Positions 34,301 through 47,117 of a stretch of 64,000 nt of DNA are shown piece after piece (positions within the stretch are counted from its first letter, which is position 1; each line of letters opens with the position of its first letter). The position numbers were made by a program, and so were the translations under genes. Source of the stretch: Parietaria judaica. Lineage: Eukaryota; Streptophyta; Magnoliopsida; Rosales; Urticaceae. Under the pieces are notes generated by a model. It ran no database searches, had not been told where the DNA came from, and saw only the letters and a list, made by a program, of their open reading frames with translations. The stretch is from assembly GCA_954871525.1 (NCBI GenBank), contig OX940861.1:40313201-40377200 (forward strand). Direction: 5' to 3'.

Positions 34301-36282
34301 AGGTATTAGAAGATTAAATTTACTTCCCGAAAAGGAAATCTCAAGTGGCTAATTGTGTTAAGAGATATCGCCAGAATGAGGCTGCAACTGAGTTTATTTC
34401 TTCTTAAACAATCACATGTAACATCAGTCTCGTATTTTATCTTGTGGATCGAACACAAACGCGGTTTCACAGATAATTCCGTAAGAGTGCTTAACAAGAT
34501 ATAATAACACGAACCTGTATCAGGACAAAAGGCTTGCGTGATAGACCAGCCTGTGGCAGGGGACAAACCAAATCAATTTAATAACTTTACTAAGATTAAA
34601 GAAATGGAAAATATCATACATAAAAAAAGAATTTGAAAATCTTCATACAGATTCAAACGCCAAAAAAAATCCCGGCTAACAAAATTCCATGAAGTTAAGC
34701 ATATCTACTACATAGAATATGCCATATTTTCAATCACAAACTTAATCGGAGAACTTTAAACTAGGCACATAAGTAACACAGAGTAATTACCTGTATAGCA
34801 TCCCATTGTGATTCATTAAGATTTTCCTTTATATATTCCTCCAGCGGTCTCGATATTTTCCAGGTGTGGTCTTCAAGATCTGATGTTTTCTCGGCTGCTT
34901 TTATTATTAGATCTTTAAACGGTAAAGAGCCAACTGAATGTAGAGCCACGTATTCACGGCTAATAGTTGATAAACTGCAAATCTGCATAACAAGATCAAC
35001 CAACAACTGCAAGGTCAGAACATGCTTTAATTAACACATAATAACTGTCTAGATGATAAAATATAATATATTATATATGTACAGTTTTAAAACATAAAAC
35101 CGTCAAGATAGAACAGGTAAGAGTTTTTAAGACTATAAATATTACAAGATATTAGTTTATCTTTTTCGAGAATCATTATGTCATTGTATTCAAATTAATC
35201 TCTAGTAGCATCAAGAAAGGACATTTGAGGAACATTTTACGTGTCTAGGGAAACAATTGCGATTTTAGGAATTCCGAGTACCTTCCATAATTTGAAAAAG
35301 TAAGATGTGTTAATCAATCATTTAGTGTAGTACCGTTGATGACGAACGAGAAAAAATATTTTTCATGACAGAAAGAGCTCACCTTGAGACTATAAAAGAG
35401 TCTGTCAGCTTCATTCACAGAGGTAATCAAGGACCGCATATTCGAAAGCCGTGGAGAAGCCTCGGTTACATCTGTTCTCATCGATTTGAATTCTCCAGCT
35501 ACGAACATTCTAAGAACAATGCGGTTGTTCTGAGAACTCTCCACCATGGCAAACGCATACGTGGTCGGGAGTTTTGAACCCTCTTGAATCTGCCAAACAA
35601 TAATCACATAAAATGAGCCTATTAAAACAATTTGTAACGAATGTACGGTAATGCCACAAACACCGGAGAGAGCTTTAAATTCCGAGAAATCGTGTAACCT
35701 TGACTTTCGAAAGAAGCAAAAGGTCATTCTGCGAAATGAATTCCTCGCCCTCGGAGGTGTTAACCACCGCTAAATGAAACCCGTTAATCTCGCTGCACTC
35801 CACCACGACCCGCCTCTCCCATTCCGCCTCTGCAACGATTCCGACGCCCATCGCAAATACTCATCATCGGTACACACAAAATCCAAAACAGTAATCAAGA
35901 ACCAAGCACGGGAATGAGGCGATCAAAGTACCGTAGTCGTCGTCACTCCTCTGAGAAATCTGAGCTTTGACCTCCTCAAACAAAAGCGGCTCGAAAGTGG
36001 AGATATAATCATCGACATCCTCGTACCGATCCTTGACTTTCGTCAGCCCCAAATCAGCTTCTGCCTTATTCCTCCTGGTCTGTTCTTCGTAGTACAGAAC
36101 GCGGAATGAAGAGGTAGATACACAGATGTATAACTATAGATATAGTAGTGAGGGAATAGATAGATAGATACAGTGGAGTCCTTGAGGAGACGGAAGTAGT
36201 CCCAGCTGAGGACGACCCTGTAGAAGCGAGAGAGGGAAGAGGAAGACTCCTCGGCAGGATTCTCTGCAACGCCAACCGCCAT
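28383..36282 (-). CDS. MAA3: MAA3, SEN1-type superfamily 1 RNA/DNA helicase, 20 exons
   Basis: All 20 exons chain in phase to an 818-aa protein. Minus-strand exon ends: 36282-36172, 36079-35932, 35829-35699, 35589-35383, 34982-34791, 34550-34515, 34101-34016, 33855-33805, 33426-33315, 33226-33121, 32364-32267, 31945-31841, 31769-31677, 31098-31045, 30921-30863, 30775-30691, 30221-29853, 29360-29238, 29142-29053, 28583-28383. Motifs: Walker A GPPGTGKT (276-283), DEAA (487-490), GDPVQLPATV, YRMHP (553-557), TVDGCQGRE (676-684) and GITRAK (713-718). This is the plant MAGATAMA3 family, nuclear helicases related to yeast Sen1 and needed for female gametophyte development and pollen tube guidance in Arabidopsis. 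The C-terminus is acidic (DMDDGAGFDED). Exon 6 is only 36 nt. Confidence 0.96.
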
Positions 36283-37200
36283 GGAAACGGAAACCCCAAC
36301 CAGGGTTCTAGCTCTCGAGGGTTTTTGCTTTCCCGTTCTATCAAAGGGCAATATTGTCCTTTCACCTCTAACCCATTTCACCATATATTATTACTTATAA
36401 TTCTATGTATTTATTCGATAAATAGTTTCTAACGTCTTGGAATAGCGAAATAAGTATTTGATATTTTGATTTTTTGTTTGGCATGATTCACGGTAAAAAT
36501 TCTACTCCGTATTATTTTGTTTCTCACTAAAATTCGATTCATTATTTGAAGCACGGTTTGGTATAGCTTTGTTTTGAAAAAAAAAATGTTTTTTTTTTTT
36601 TAAATTGACAGGTGTTTAGTAAACTGTTTATAAAACAGTTGTTGCTGGTAACAAAATTTGATTATAGCATTTTGGAAAGAATTTGGCATTTTGTAAAATA
36701 AATATATTTGGGGTTAAAAGACTAAAAATCATATTTTTGTTTTTAGAATAAGCCAAAAAATTACGAATCCTTGCTTTAAAGTTTAAAGCATGTTGTACAA
36801 CAATCTAAAATCGTTTTTGTGTTGTAAAAATAATTTTGTCAAACACATGAAAAACAGTTTAGTTTATTCTAAAAACAAAAACAAAGCTTAATAATTTATG
36901 CCGAACGCAACCTCAATCAATTAGACTGATACAGTTTAAGGTTTGAAAATATGCTACTTCTAATATTTTAAAAAAAAAAAAATTTCTACTAGTTTTAACA
37001 ATAAATTGATTAAATTTTATTAAAAAAACAAACTTGAGAACTTAGTGGTAAAAAAAAAGATTAGATATATTATATACCACCGATAAATAAAAACATTGGG
37101 TACTTATCCCGAATTATAAAAAGTAACATTATAATCAAGAAATCGCCCTCGAAGATCATTCGCTCATTCATTCACCACCAGAGCTCTCAATCTCTCATCC
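36283..37200. promoter_or_regulatory. shared spacer between divergent MAA3 and YLMG1-like genes
   Basis: The divergent start codons are 918 bp apart, so this interval must hold both promoters. The middle is AT-rich with long A/T runs. No specific element is asserted. Confidence 0.5.
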
Positions 37201-37848
37201 ATGGCGATGGCGATGGCGACCACCTCCGCTCTCGGACCCTCCCAAACCCTCCTCCTCTCCAACCCCTCTCCCTTCGCCTTCCCAACGCCCCAAAACCTCC
37301 TCTCTTTTCCTCTCCGCCGAGCCTCCCCGAAACCCCTCCTCAGACTCCGCCTCCGACCCATCTCCCTCTCCCTCTCCGCCGCGCCGCGCCCGGCCCCGGA
37401 GCTCACTACCCTCGAATCCTCCGCGCCGACCCGCACGCTCACCGCGCTCTTCGCGCTCGCCCTCGCCGTGGTGAGCAGGCTGTCGGCGCCTCTCGCCGCG
37501 CCGGCGCTCTCCCTCGCGCCCGCCGCGGGCTCGCTCTTCTTTGCGGCGGTGCGCGACCGGCCGAGCGCGTCCCTGAATACGCCGTTGACGGTGGTCGCGG
37601 CGGGGATGGCGAAGTGGCTCGACATCTACAGCGGAGTCCTGATGGTGCGCGTGCTCCTCAGCTGGTTCCCGAACATCCCATGGGATCGCCAGCCACTCTC
37701 GGCCATTAGGGACCTCTGCGATCCGTACCTGAACCTCTTCAGGAACATTATCCCGCCCGTCTTTGACACGCTCGACGTGAGCCCGCTGCTCGCCTTCGCC
37801 GTGCTCGGGACCCTCGGCTCCATCCTCAGCAGCAGCCTCGGCGCGTGA
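37201..37848 (+). CDS. YLMG1: YlmG homolog, chloroplastic (YGGT family), intronless
   Basis: Single exon, 215 aa, much more GC-rich than its surroundings. Residues 1 to about 60 are rich in S, P, L and R, with few acidic residues, as expected of a chloroplast transit peptide. Hydrophobic stretches lie at about 79-118 and 130-153. The YGGT domain spans about 139-210 with hallmark LDIYSGVLMVRVLLSWFPNI, then DPYLNLFRNIIPP and SPLLAFAVLGTLGSIL. Plant YLMG1 proteins sit in thylakoid membranes and are linked to nucleoid distribution; the bacterial relatives act near division genes. The run MAMAMA offers alternative starts at 37201, 37207 and 37213. Large ORFs on the opposite strand are GC shadows. 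Confidence 0.9.
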   Translation: MAMAMATTSALGPSQTLLLSNPSPFAFPTPQNLLSFPLRRASPKPLLRLRLRPISLSLSAAPRPAPELTTLESSAPTRTLTALFALALAVVSRLSAPLAAPALSLAPAAGSLFFAAVRDRPSASLNTPLTVVAAGMAKWLDIYSGVLMVRVLLSWFPNIPWDRQPLSAIRDLCDPYLNLFRNIIPPVFDTLDVSPLLAFAVLGTLGSILSSSLGA

Positions 37849-38186
37849 CGGGCCGCAATGAGGTGACCGCTTCTGTGCTCTCTGTAGAGTTTTCAAGGCT
37901 AGAGAGGGGTTCTTTTGCTTTCATGGTTTAGGGAAATGTTGGATTGTTTTGAGTTCAGATAATAGTGTTACTTAGTTTAGCGAGCTCTACATTCATGATA
38001 ATAGAAACATTTATATTCTTCCTAAAGTTTTGCTGAATTTTGGTATGCCATGTTAATGGTTATGGAAATTGTTTACACTGATGTCTTGATTGGTAAAGTT
38101 ATGATCTTTTGGTTGAGTGATTGGTCTTCGATGAGCACTACTTATGATCGGTTGATGTTTTTAGTTTATAAACCTTAGTTAGTGAC
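37849..38186 (+). other. 3' flank of the YLMG1-like gene
   Basis: T-rich 3' UTR-like sequence with no further gene before the MITE. Confidence 0.5.
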
Positions 38187-38998
38187 TAGGGCTGTGCATT
38201 TTGGAGCCACCCGACGGCCCAATCCAAACCGATTAGAACTGGCCAAACTCAACCTGCAGAAACTTGGGCTGGATTGGCCGAACCCGATATGTGTGTGGGC
38301 TTGGTTCTAAATCGTGGGGTCGGGCTGACCCGACCGCTTCTTGTTAAAAACATCCTAAGTTAGAAAGGTGAATGTTTGGTTTAAAGTTATGCATAAAATG
38401 TAATAGAGCAGAGAAGTTTTGTTTATTAAAAATATGTTATATTAACAGTTCGCCCCAATCCGGCACGCACCAACGCAACCAGAATCCGAATCCAATTAAA
38501 CCATCACTTCCATCTGATCAGTTGGATCAGACACAAAATGATCAGATTGGATTAGGCCGGTTTTCTAATAGACTCGAGTTTTGGTCTATCGGAGGAGGAA
38601 GCGGGCTGGAGGCGGAATGGGAGTAACCAATTATTAAGTCTTTTTTATTTGCTTTGTATCACCTTTAGTTAAATGTTTTAGTAAAGCCCGATAAGTCAAA
38701 ATGACCTATCATAAAAGGCGCTACTTATGCTCTGGTTGGGTAGTTTTGATTTTGTTTTGTGCCGTCTAGACTATGGGAGAGTGACGTCCGTGGCTATGAG
38801 GTTCAAAATTGATTTTTGCTCGTTTAACTACAAAAGTTAACGGGACTCACTTTCATGATAATTCCCGTCGGTCGAATTTATTTCCGCGCATATTTTGCTA
38901 GTAATCTCTGCGGGACATATCAGTTTCCGAACGCGAAAAGAGTTAGTCGGGTTGGGATAGAGCTTCGGGTGGTCCAATCCAACGAGTCCACACCCTTA
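38187..38998. mobile_element. putative hAT MITE
   Basis: Starts TAGGGCTGTGCATTTTGG and ends GAGTCCACACCCTTA, approximate inverted ends. The flanks tagtgact (38180-38187) and tagtgtat (38999-39006) agree at 6 of 8 bases if the element is taken to begin one base later. The interior is non-coding with repeated gggctgacccgacc-like motifs, as in other TAGGGCTG-ended hAT MITEs in this window. Confidence 0.45.
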
Positions 38999-39606
38999 TA
39001 GTGTATGTAGCTTATAGATAATTGAAGCTGTAAGAAGTTCACATTTGAATCCTTGTTTAGGTTAATATTCAAAGCTAAGTAATGCTTACTCTTCATAGAC
39101 AAAGTTGAGGTGGTTAGTTCCATTATTCTATCCACTGGTAGATTTGGATTTGAAATGTTCATATATTTTTGCTAGAGTTGAGGGATAAAAAGATTTCAAT
39201 ATTTCGTAATTACAAACAAAAGTAATCGGTTATTGCTAAAAATCAGTTTACTTTTAAGATCGAATCAGGATGAATCGGTTATTGGTGAAAAATCGATGTA
39301 TTTTTAATGTCGAATCACGATCAACTAGGACATATATAAAACATCAAGGTAATGGATACGAAGAGTCGTTGACTCTCGTACAAGTATGATCATAACCGGG
39401 TCATAATATTCCATCTTTTTGAACGAGAAGACAGTGTCTTGTTCTGTGAATTTCTGTGTGTCGGGTTCTTATTTAATTCCTTGTTTTGCTGCAGTTTATG
39501 ATTGTTGTGAGCCACTGGAAGATGAGTCTTGCTTTGCCCTGGTCCGTGTAGATAATAATATAGTCGCATCATCTTGAGAGAAGCTTCACCTGGAAATGTT
39601 TTCATT
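38999..39606. other. intergenic
   Basis: No gene. Two partly repeated phrases (gaatcggttattg and aatcggttattgc) occur near 39220-39280. Confidence 0.5.
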
Positions 39607-40819
39607 AAGGATTTGAATGCCGTTTTTGCCGAAAAATCGTTTGTCGTTATCGACAGAGTAATCGTTTACCGTTGCCGTTATCGATGGAAAACCTATAAAA
39701 TTTATTGTTTGCCGTTATCGAAACTTATCGATGGATTAATCGGTTATCGATGGAAAACCTATAAAATATTTGTATACATATTTTACACTAAAAATATACA
39801 TAAAAAGTCTCGTACAAAATATACAAAGTCACAGATAATATATTATATACAATGTTATAAAACAAAACTACACTAAAAAAGTTGATTAACTATCTCAACT
39901 TAATTGATTTTCAATATACATGTACTTTTGCCGCAATAAATTCACATTTAAAAAACACGTCAAATACAAAAAAAAAAAGTCTTTTGAACCTCACATTTTA
40001 TACATTATTTACAATGTTATAAAACAAAATTACATTAAAAAAATTGAAAATCTTGCTCAATTTCAACAATTTTTGAAAACTAATTACTTTTGTCCCAATA
40101 ATATAACACTTCGGATTAACCCAAAATCACCCCAAATTTGAAAAAAATAAAAATACCAAAAATGACACAAATCATTATATCAACTCTTAATTCCATTGTA
40201 AACCTTAAAAAATAAATTTCAACAAAAATATTTGCTTCAAAGATCTAAGTTGAACAATCAATGAACATCTAACTTCAACATTCATTCAACCTAACACAAT
40301 TTCTAAATAACTACTTAAAATATAGATTGAAATCGCAAAAATTTTGCATGATTCATTGATAAATAACATTTAATCATTATTACACAAAAGATCTACTAAA
40401 AAAACCTTTAAAATACATCTATATTTCGAGATTAGAAGAAATAAGTACTTATGCCGCGTTTTGATGATACTTTGGAGAACAACTCTTTCTAGCGACAATA
40501 GATCTCCTTCTCCCTTGGATTATCGTGATAATGTGTAAAAAAGTTGAAGGAAGTGGAGAGAAGAATGGGTGGGAGGCAAGAAGGAGGCTGGAAAAATGGG
40601 AAAGTGGTATTTTTATTAACTTTTCTCTATTTCAGCAAAAAGCCTTAAGTTTTCGAATATTTACTCTTGAAAAGTTCCAGGAAAAGTAACTTAGTTTTCG
40701 ACTCAAAAAATCGCGATAACTATAAAATGACAACGATTAAGAGAGATAAGTTACCGAGATGCCCAATTTCAGCGATAATCGAACGAGAATCGACCGACAA
40801 TCGTGATTTTTGAATCCTT
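39607..40819 (+). repeat. unclassified 1.2-kb repeat, copy 1
   Basis: From about 39730 onward it is highly similar, in the same orientation, to 54980-56098. Outer ends AAGGATTTGAATGCCG and (inverted) CAAGGATTCAAAAATC form short imperfect terminal repeats, suggesting a DNA transposon. No coding capacity and no clear target duplication were seen. It contains repeated atcgatgga(aaacctata) phrases near its left end. Confidence 0.75.
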
Positions 40820-41474
40820 GATAATTGGAATTAAGTGAGAGTAGCTGACCCTGCTGGGCCCACTTTAGCTCCACCCTACATAATTGAAGGCTGATCCAAA
40901 CTCATTTACGGTGCGTTGTAAATAAATCTGTGTCATGTCTCATTTTTGGACTCAAATACGCACCCTTACTAATAAATGAAAAAAAGAAAAGAAAAAAATA
41001 ACCATAAATGCCAAGAAGTTAATAGTTCAACTGTTCAAATGGCTGAACTTCTATCTTTGAATTGGAGGCTGAAAAGCCATAAATTGAGCCTTAAATCATG
41101 ATTTGTTCTACTTCGACTATAAAAGTCCTAGAGTAAAATTAATTTGAGACTGATTGCAACTTTACAAGTATCGTTTGCAAACTTTTGAATTGCATGTGAT
41201 AGAATAATTATTAGTAGCTTATCATGTTGGATTAAAAAAAAAAAAAAAAGAGAAAAAGATATGTGATGTTGGGATAATAAAAGGACTAGCATTATAATGG
41301 AGCCTTTTCATACTAATTGTTCAAGATAGTAATTATTATTAGTTGAGAGGGAGATTCCAAATGCATTGAAAAGGTTTTATAATTGAATATGAATATAGAA
41401 TAGAATAATAATTTAATTAGCAATAACAACATGAATACTTAATATTATTCATATTTTAAGTTTGTAGTAGTATA
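40820..41474. other. intergenic, AT-rich
   Basis: No gene or recognised repeat. Confidence 0.5.
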
Positions 41475-42345
41475 CAGGGACGGAACTGATATACAATGGG
41501 AGTGACAATTGTCACCCCCAACTTTTTAAAAAAAAAAATTATATATATTTAATATTATTTGAATTAAAAATTATAAAAAAAAAATAGCCTTGTTCTTCTT
41601 TTTTTACTCGTGAGTTGTGAACCTCTTCCACTTCCAGTTACTTTTTTGAAGCCCTTCCTTATAGCTTCTTACGAGAGGAAAAAAGATGATGATCAGTGAA
41701 TCGATTTAGAAATTGATCCTCTCGCGAAGATCATCGCTCGTCATCTCCTCCACTCGGTGAATCGATTCAACTCACCGTCGATGACCTGATCTCTTCGCCG
41801 AAGAAGGCGACGCTCGACGTACGCTATGGGCTGAGTTCTTAGACAGAAGAAAGTCGAATTCAGGTCGGTTTTCTTTCCCCAAATTGTGAGTGAGATTTGA
41901 TAATTAACTGAACTCTGAAATAGATGTATAGACTAGGATTTTAAAATCTTGCTTCTGGTTTATTTGCACAGCCCTCAGGGAAATTCCACAAGGTGGTCTT
42001 CTTCTCTCCGTCCAAGGTTGTGCACCGATTCTTCCTCGTTCCGCCATTATTGTCGGCTCCAAGGTCCAGACCGTTATCTTCTAGTTATCAAGGTAAACCA
42101 GCATTGCAGTGCCTTTACATTACTTGATTAGTTAAAGATTATTCTGATTAGTTTGATTTAGAAATTGATTTAGGATTTTATTTCCAGATTTTTATATTTG
42201 TATATAGAGTTTTAGTCAGATATGAATCACAGATTCTCATATTTAGATTTTGATTTAGGGTTTCATATTTAGATTTTCATATCATATAAGATGGATTAAT
42301 TAAAAGATGTAAAATAAGTTGGGTTGATTTTGTTTGTTATCGCAG

Positions 42346-45315
42346 ATGAAAACACCGACTATTGATTCGTTTTTCAAAAGAAAACACGCCGATACACCAG
42401 TACAAGAGCCGACAATTGAAGACCGTCGTGCGTTAAAGTCACGAAGAGTCGAAGTTGATGTTGATTTTGATATCGACAAAGTATAACGCAATCCGGGTTT
42501 ACGACCACAAATCTTGAAGTATCCAGTCGATAAACGTGATGAAGTTCGCCGAGCTTATATGAAATGGGTCCAAATCAGCCCATACTTCGTGACTATCCAA
42601 AATCAAGTGAAAGGCAATTTCGAAGCTTTAAGCCATCTTTGTTCGATCGGTTTCCATCTTGGTTGGAATATTCTAAAAGAAAAGAAGCTATATTTTGTCT
42701 ACCATGTTTTTTATTTCATAAAGAAGACGGACCTTCTGGATCTGATGCGTTCACTGAAGAGGGCTTCCGGACTTGGAATAAGATACGGGGAAGAATTGTT
42801 CACTTCGTGCGCACATTGAAAAAGATCATAATTCACTTTAGGCCTGCACATAAAACCCGCAAATGCGGGTTTTTAACCGAAACCGGACCAAATCCGGTTT
42901 AAAAAAACCAAAACCAAATTAAAATCGGGTTAAACCGAAACCGAATTTTGAAAAACCCGTAACCGAATTATAAAACCCGGATTTTTAAATAAATATTTAT
43001 AAATATTTAATTTATTTTTATAATGTTTATAAACTTGTTTTTTACTAAGTATTATATTTATAAACTAACATTAATACTACATGTATGTATACAAAGTTTG
43101 GATTGGTGTATTTAAGATTAGGTAATATTATGTATTAATGGCTTTATAATTGTTTTTACTTGAAATAAAAAGAAATAAAAAAAAAAGTGGGTTAAAACCG
43201 GGTTCGGGTTTAAAATCCGGGTTTTCAAATAAAAACCAGGTAATTACCCGAACCCGGATTTCCGGGTTTTTCCTTTAAAAATCCGGTTTCGGGTTTTAAA
43301 AGTGAAAACCCGGAAATCCGGGTTCGGTTTCCGGGTTTTAAAAAAAACCGGGTTTTGGACCCGGTTTCAGCCCTAATTCACTTCATAATATTGCTTTGAA
43401 TCTTTGGTCAGATCTCATAAATCAGTCAGGTCATATTGCTAATAAGTTCTCGAATTTTAAATCAAAAGAAGTGCTTGATAATGGACTTCGTTTGAAATTT
43501 TCTATTGGAGCAACTAGATGGCTTACGTTCCAGTCTTGTGCTTTGAGAGGTCGTGATGAGTCTACCACCTCAAGGAATCGTGGAAACTTTTTAGAATTGC
43601 TGAGATACTCGGCCGTTTTAAATCCCGACGTCGAAGAAGTGTTAGCGAATGCTCCAAGGAATGCAACGTATACATCACCGAAAATTCAAAAGCAGATACT
43701 ACATGTCTTGGCAATGAAAGTGAAGAAGTATATTCGGGAAGAAATTGGTATGGCAAAGTATTGTATCATTGTGGATGAAGCTCGAGATGAGTCTAAAAAG
43801 GAGCAAATGTCACTTGTATTGCGATTTGTTGACAAAAATGGTTGCATTCAAGAGCGTTTTTTTGGGTTGCTTCATGTCAAAGACACCGTGTTGCTTCATG
43901 TCAACCATTGCTTCAAGTCAATGGTTGCATCATTGACTTTAAAAACTGGTATTTTCTCTATGCTCTCTCATTTTAATCTTGATATTCAGTTTATTCGAGG
44001 GCAAGGTTACGACGGTGCTAGCAACATGCGTGGAGAATGGAAATGTTTGCAGGCTTTGGTTTCAAAAGAATGTCCGTATGCTTATTATGTTCATTGTTTT
44101 GCTCATCGTTTGCAATTAGCATTAGTTGCCGCTTCCAAAGAGGTTTATCATGTTAAAAAGTTATTTGACAAATTTTTAATCATCGTCAATATTGTCGGTG
44201 GAACGTGTAAGCGCTCTGACCAACTCAAAGATGCCCATGCTTCAAATGTTGCCTATTTACTTGATATCGAAGAGCTTGAAAGTGGAAAAGGTCTTAATCA
44301 GTCAAGTTCCTTGCAAAGACCCGGTGATACTCGTTGGACTTCACACTCTAAGTCCGTTAATAGTTTGATCAAGATGTTTAGTGCAACATGTAAAGTTTTG
44401 TTGAGTATCACGAGAGATGGAAAAACTGATTGCAAACGCGGTGAAGCTAAATCGGTTCACAAGACAATGACTCGGTTTTACTTTGTCTTCATGATGCATC
44501 TGATGAAAGAGGTTTTAGATATTACCAGCTTGCTTTGTCTTCATTTGCAGTTTAAATCTCAAGATATTTTGAACGCTATGTTTCTTGTTTCATCTTCGAA
44601 GACTCTATTACAGAATCTTAGAGACGACGAATTCGATAATTTAGTGGAAAAAGTGAGATCTTTTTGTGCACGAGTCAATATAGAAGTTCCCGATTTTAGT
44701 GTCTTGCATGATCAAAAAAGAGGAATGGCTTCACGTAAAATAACAGTTGGGGATTATTATAGATGTGATATTTTCTACCCAGTGATCGACTCTCAAATGG
44801 GAGAACTCGAAAATCGGTTCAATGATGACACGATACAGATGATTGTACTTTATTCGGCTTTGGATCCTAAAGAGATGCGAACATCATTCAAAAAGGATGA
44901 TATCATCAAATTAGTTCAGAAATTTTATCCAAAAGACTTTGAAGAAGATGAAATGGAATTATTGGACTTCGAACTCCTTCATTTTGATTCACTCCGACGA
45001 CTTCCAGATTTTTTATCTTTGACAAAAATTCCAGATTTAATGGAATGGTTGGTGAAAACAAGAAATTCATAACTCTTCCCTTTGCTTTGTAGATTGATAG
45101 CTATGATTCTCACTCTTCCGGTCTCGATTGCCACTACCGAGCGTTCTTTTTCAAGAATGAGTATAGTCAAGAGCCCACTTCGCAACAAGATGGAAGATGA
45201 GTATTTGTCGGATTATTTACTCGTGAATATTGAGAGAGAGATTGCTGAAATGTTTAGCATTGACTCGATCATTGATGATTTCCGTGCTATGGAATCAAGG
45301 CGTTGTCAATTTTGA
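42346..45315 (+). pseudogene. TTF-type zinc finger / DUF4371 / hAT dimerisation transposase, broken
   Basis: The start MKTPTIDSFFKRK at 42346 is typical of this ZMYM1-like hAT family. Breaks: in-frame TAA at 42484; frame change near 42560; another just before the MITE; MITE insertion at 42839-43375; a frame break near 45060 (ORF stop at 45072). Intact blocks: the TTF finger region (CLPCFLFHKEDG) at about 42690-42730; the catalytic-core block with VDEARDESKKEQMSLVLRFV and GQGYDGASNMRGE within 43396-45072; and the dimerisation tail (LPVSIATTERSFSRM ... NKMEDEYLSDYLLVNIEREI) at 45082-45315. The protein would have bound terminal repeats and catalysed cut-and-paste transposition; this copy cannot. 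Confidence 0.88.
42839..43375. mobile_element. hAT MITE nested in the hAT transposase, perfect 8-bp target duplication
   Basis: ATTCACTT flanks it at 42831-42838 and 43376-43383. Ends are TAGGCCTGCACATAAAACCC and (inverted) TAGGGCTGAAACCGGGTCC. The 537-bp interior is non-coding and crowded with ACCCGG/CCGGGT and AACCGG/CCGGTT motifs, so it can form many local hairpins. Removing it and one target copy restores a continuous frame across the site. Confidence 0.92.
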
Positions 45316-45466
45316 TGTAATCATATGCTTTCAGATATTATCAAATATTAATTATAGAATTTTATTTCTTCTTTTTGTTTGGCATTGGTTTGACCATTGA
45401 TGATTTCCGTGTTATGGAATCAAGGCCTTGTCTATTTTAATGTAATCGTACGCTTTAAAATATTAT

Positions 45467-45932
45467 GGTTAATAACGGCGAAAATAACCAAAGGTTGGTC
45501 AAAGAACCTCTCGCGTACCTAAAATTTAAAAGTGGTGGCAAAATACCCAAAATCGCATTTGGGGAGTTGATCACTCCATTTTCGTAACGCCGTTAACTTA
45601 CCCGTTAACTCTGGCCACGTGGACAAATCTGTTTTGTTAAGTGTAATCATTAGGGGTTCAATTACTTGTATTAAATAGTATTAATTAGGGGTTTCATTCG
45701 TTGTTTTGTCGTAAAACGAGGCTGATGTGAGCTCGTCCACGTGGCAAATATTGTTATGTCAGCAACCCACGTTTGTCTACGTGGCCAGAGTTAACAGGTA
45801 AGTTAACGGCGTTACAAGAATGAAGTGGTCAACTCCTCAAACGCGAATTTGGGTATTTTGCCACCACTTTTAAATTTTGGGTACGCGAGAGGTTCTTTGA
45901 CCAAATGTTGAGTATTTTCGCCGTCGTTAACC
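45467..45932. mobile_element. Mutator-type MITE, family 2 copy a
   Basis: Long inverted terminal repeats (GGTTAATAACGGCGAAAATA ... inverted ...TATTTTCGCCGTCGTTAACC). Internal phrases ctctggccacgtgga and the inverted tacgtggccagag are shared with 46158 and 48125. No clean target duplication seen. Confidence 0.8.
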
Positions 45933-46059
45933 TAAAAAAAAAACCATTGATAAATGAATTAATTTTCTGAATTTTGCATTCTAAAATATTTTTAAGAAAA
46001 CAATCAAATTTAAACATTAAGCAAAATAACAATTGGAATTAATTATACATTTTGTAATT

Positions 46060-46097
<38 letters not shown>

Positions 46098-46157
46098 TTA
46101 ATGATTTTTAAAAACATTAATAAAGTTGCTAATTCTGAAATATTTAAAAAAATAATT

Positions 46158-46625
46158 GGGTTAATCACGGCAAAAATACCCAAAGGTTGGTCAAAGAACC
46201 ACTCGTGTACCCAAAGTTTAAAAGTGGTGGCAAAAATACCGAAAGTCGCATTAGGGGAGTTGACCATTCCATTCTCGTAACGCCGTTAACTTACCCGTTA
46301 ACTCTGGCCACGTGGACAAACGTGGGTTGCTGACATAATAATTTTTGTCACGTGAACGAGCCCACATCACCCTCGTTTACGAAAAACAAGAAATTAAACC
46401 CCTAATTAATACTATTTAACACAACTAATTGAACCTCTAATGATTACACTTAACAAAAAAGATTTGTCCACGTGGCCAGAATTAACAGGTAAGTTAACAA
46501 CGTTACGAGAATGGAGTGGTCAACTCCCCAAATGTGACTTTGGGTATTTTTGCCACCACTTTTAAACTTTGGGTACACGAGGGGTTCTTTGACCAAACTT
46601 TGGGTATTTTTGCCGTCATTAACCC
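46158..46625. mobile_element. Mutator-type MITE, family 2 copy b
   Basis: Starts GGGTTAATCACGGCAAAAAT and ends with its inverse ATTTTTGCCGTCATTAACCC. The flanks aaaaaataatt at 46147-46157 and 46626-46636 form a target duplication of at least 9 bp. It is 468 bp and largely a single inverted repeat, with CACGTGGC-type motifs in both arms. Confidence 0.87.
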
Positions 46626-46636
46626 AAAAAATAATT

Positions 46637-47117
46637 AAATCTAATCCTAAATATTTGTAAAGCAAATTTTAACATAAAGTAGTCAAGTATTACAAAAATA
46701 TAACGTGGGCTATTTTATAATCAAACTTTGATGTAAGGTAATAAATTGGTGCAAAAATGTAAAACTAATTATTATACCATCAAATTTTACGTGAGATATC
46801 AAATTGTAACAAACTTAAAATATTGAGTATTTTTGTTGCAAATAACCTTTGAATCCACCAATTTCAATAAAATAATATATATTCAGAAAACGATTTATTA
46901 TAATTATATGCTCCCATAAAATATAATTTTACATTTAGTTGGGAATCATCTCTAATTTTTCTTATTGCATCCAAAATTATTTTCTGGTGTTCTATTTCAA
47001 CGATGATATGTCATCTTCAATGAGGGAAGATATGAATCTCGTAGCATCTTTCATTTTCACTCGGATGATCGAACATGTTATCGACATTTATTTTATCGAG
47101 ATAACATAGATAATGAC
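46637..47117. other. AT-rich spacer
   Basis: No gene recognised. Leads into the truncated 5' LTR of the TRIM-like element. Confidence 0.5.

Larger units (their letters stand above)
41475..45466 (+). mobile_element. decayed TTF-type hAT transposon (right end not found)
   Basis: The left terminus CAGGGACGGAACTGATATAC resembles hAT ends of the caggggcgga type and is followed by the transposase remnant at 42346-45315. An inverted right end was not found before the Mutator MITE at 45467, so the right border is unknown or truncated. A nested hAT MITE interrupts it at 42839-43375. Confidence 0.7.

Noticed and set aside
37164..37896. Large minus-strand ORFs opposite the YLMG1-like gene
   Set aside because: Arginine/glutamate-rich shadow translations of GC-rich transit-peptide coding sequence; no domain recognised.
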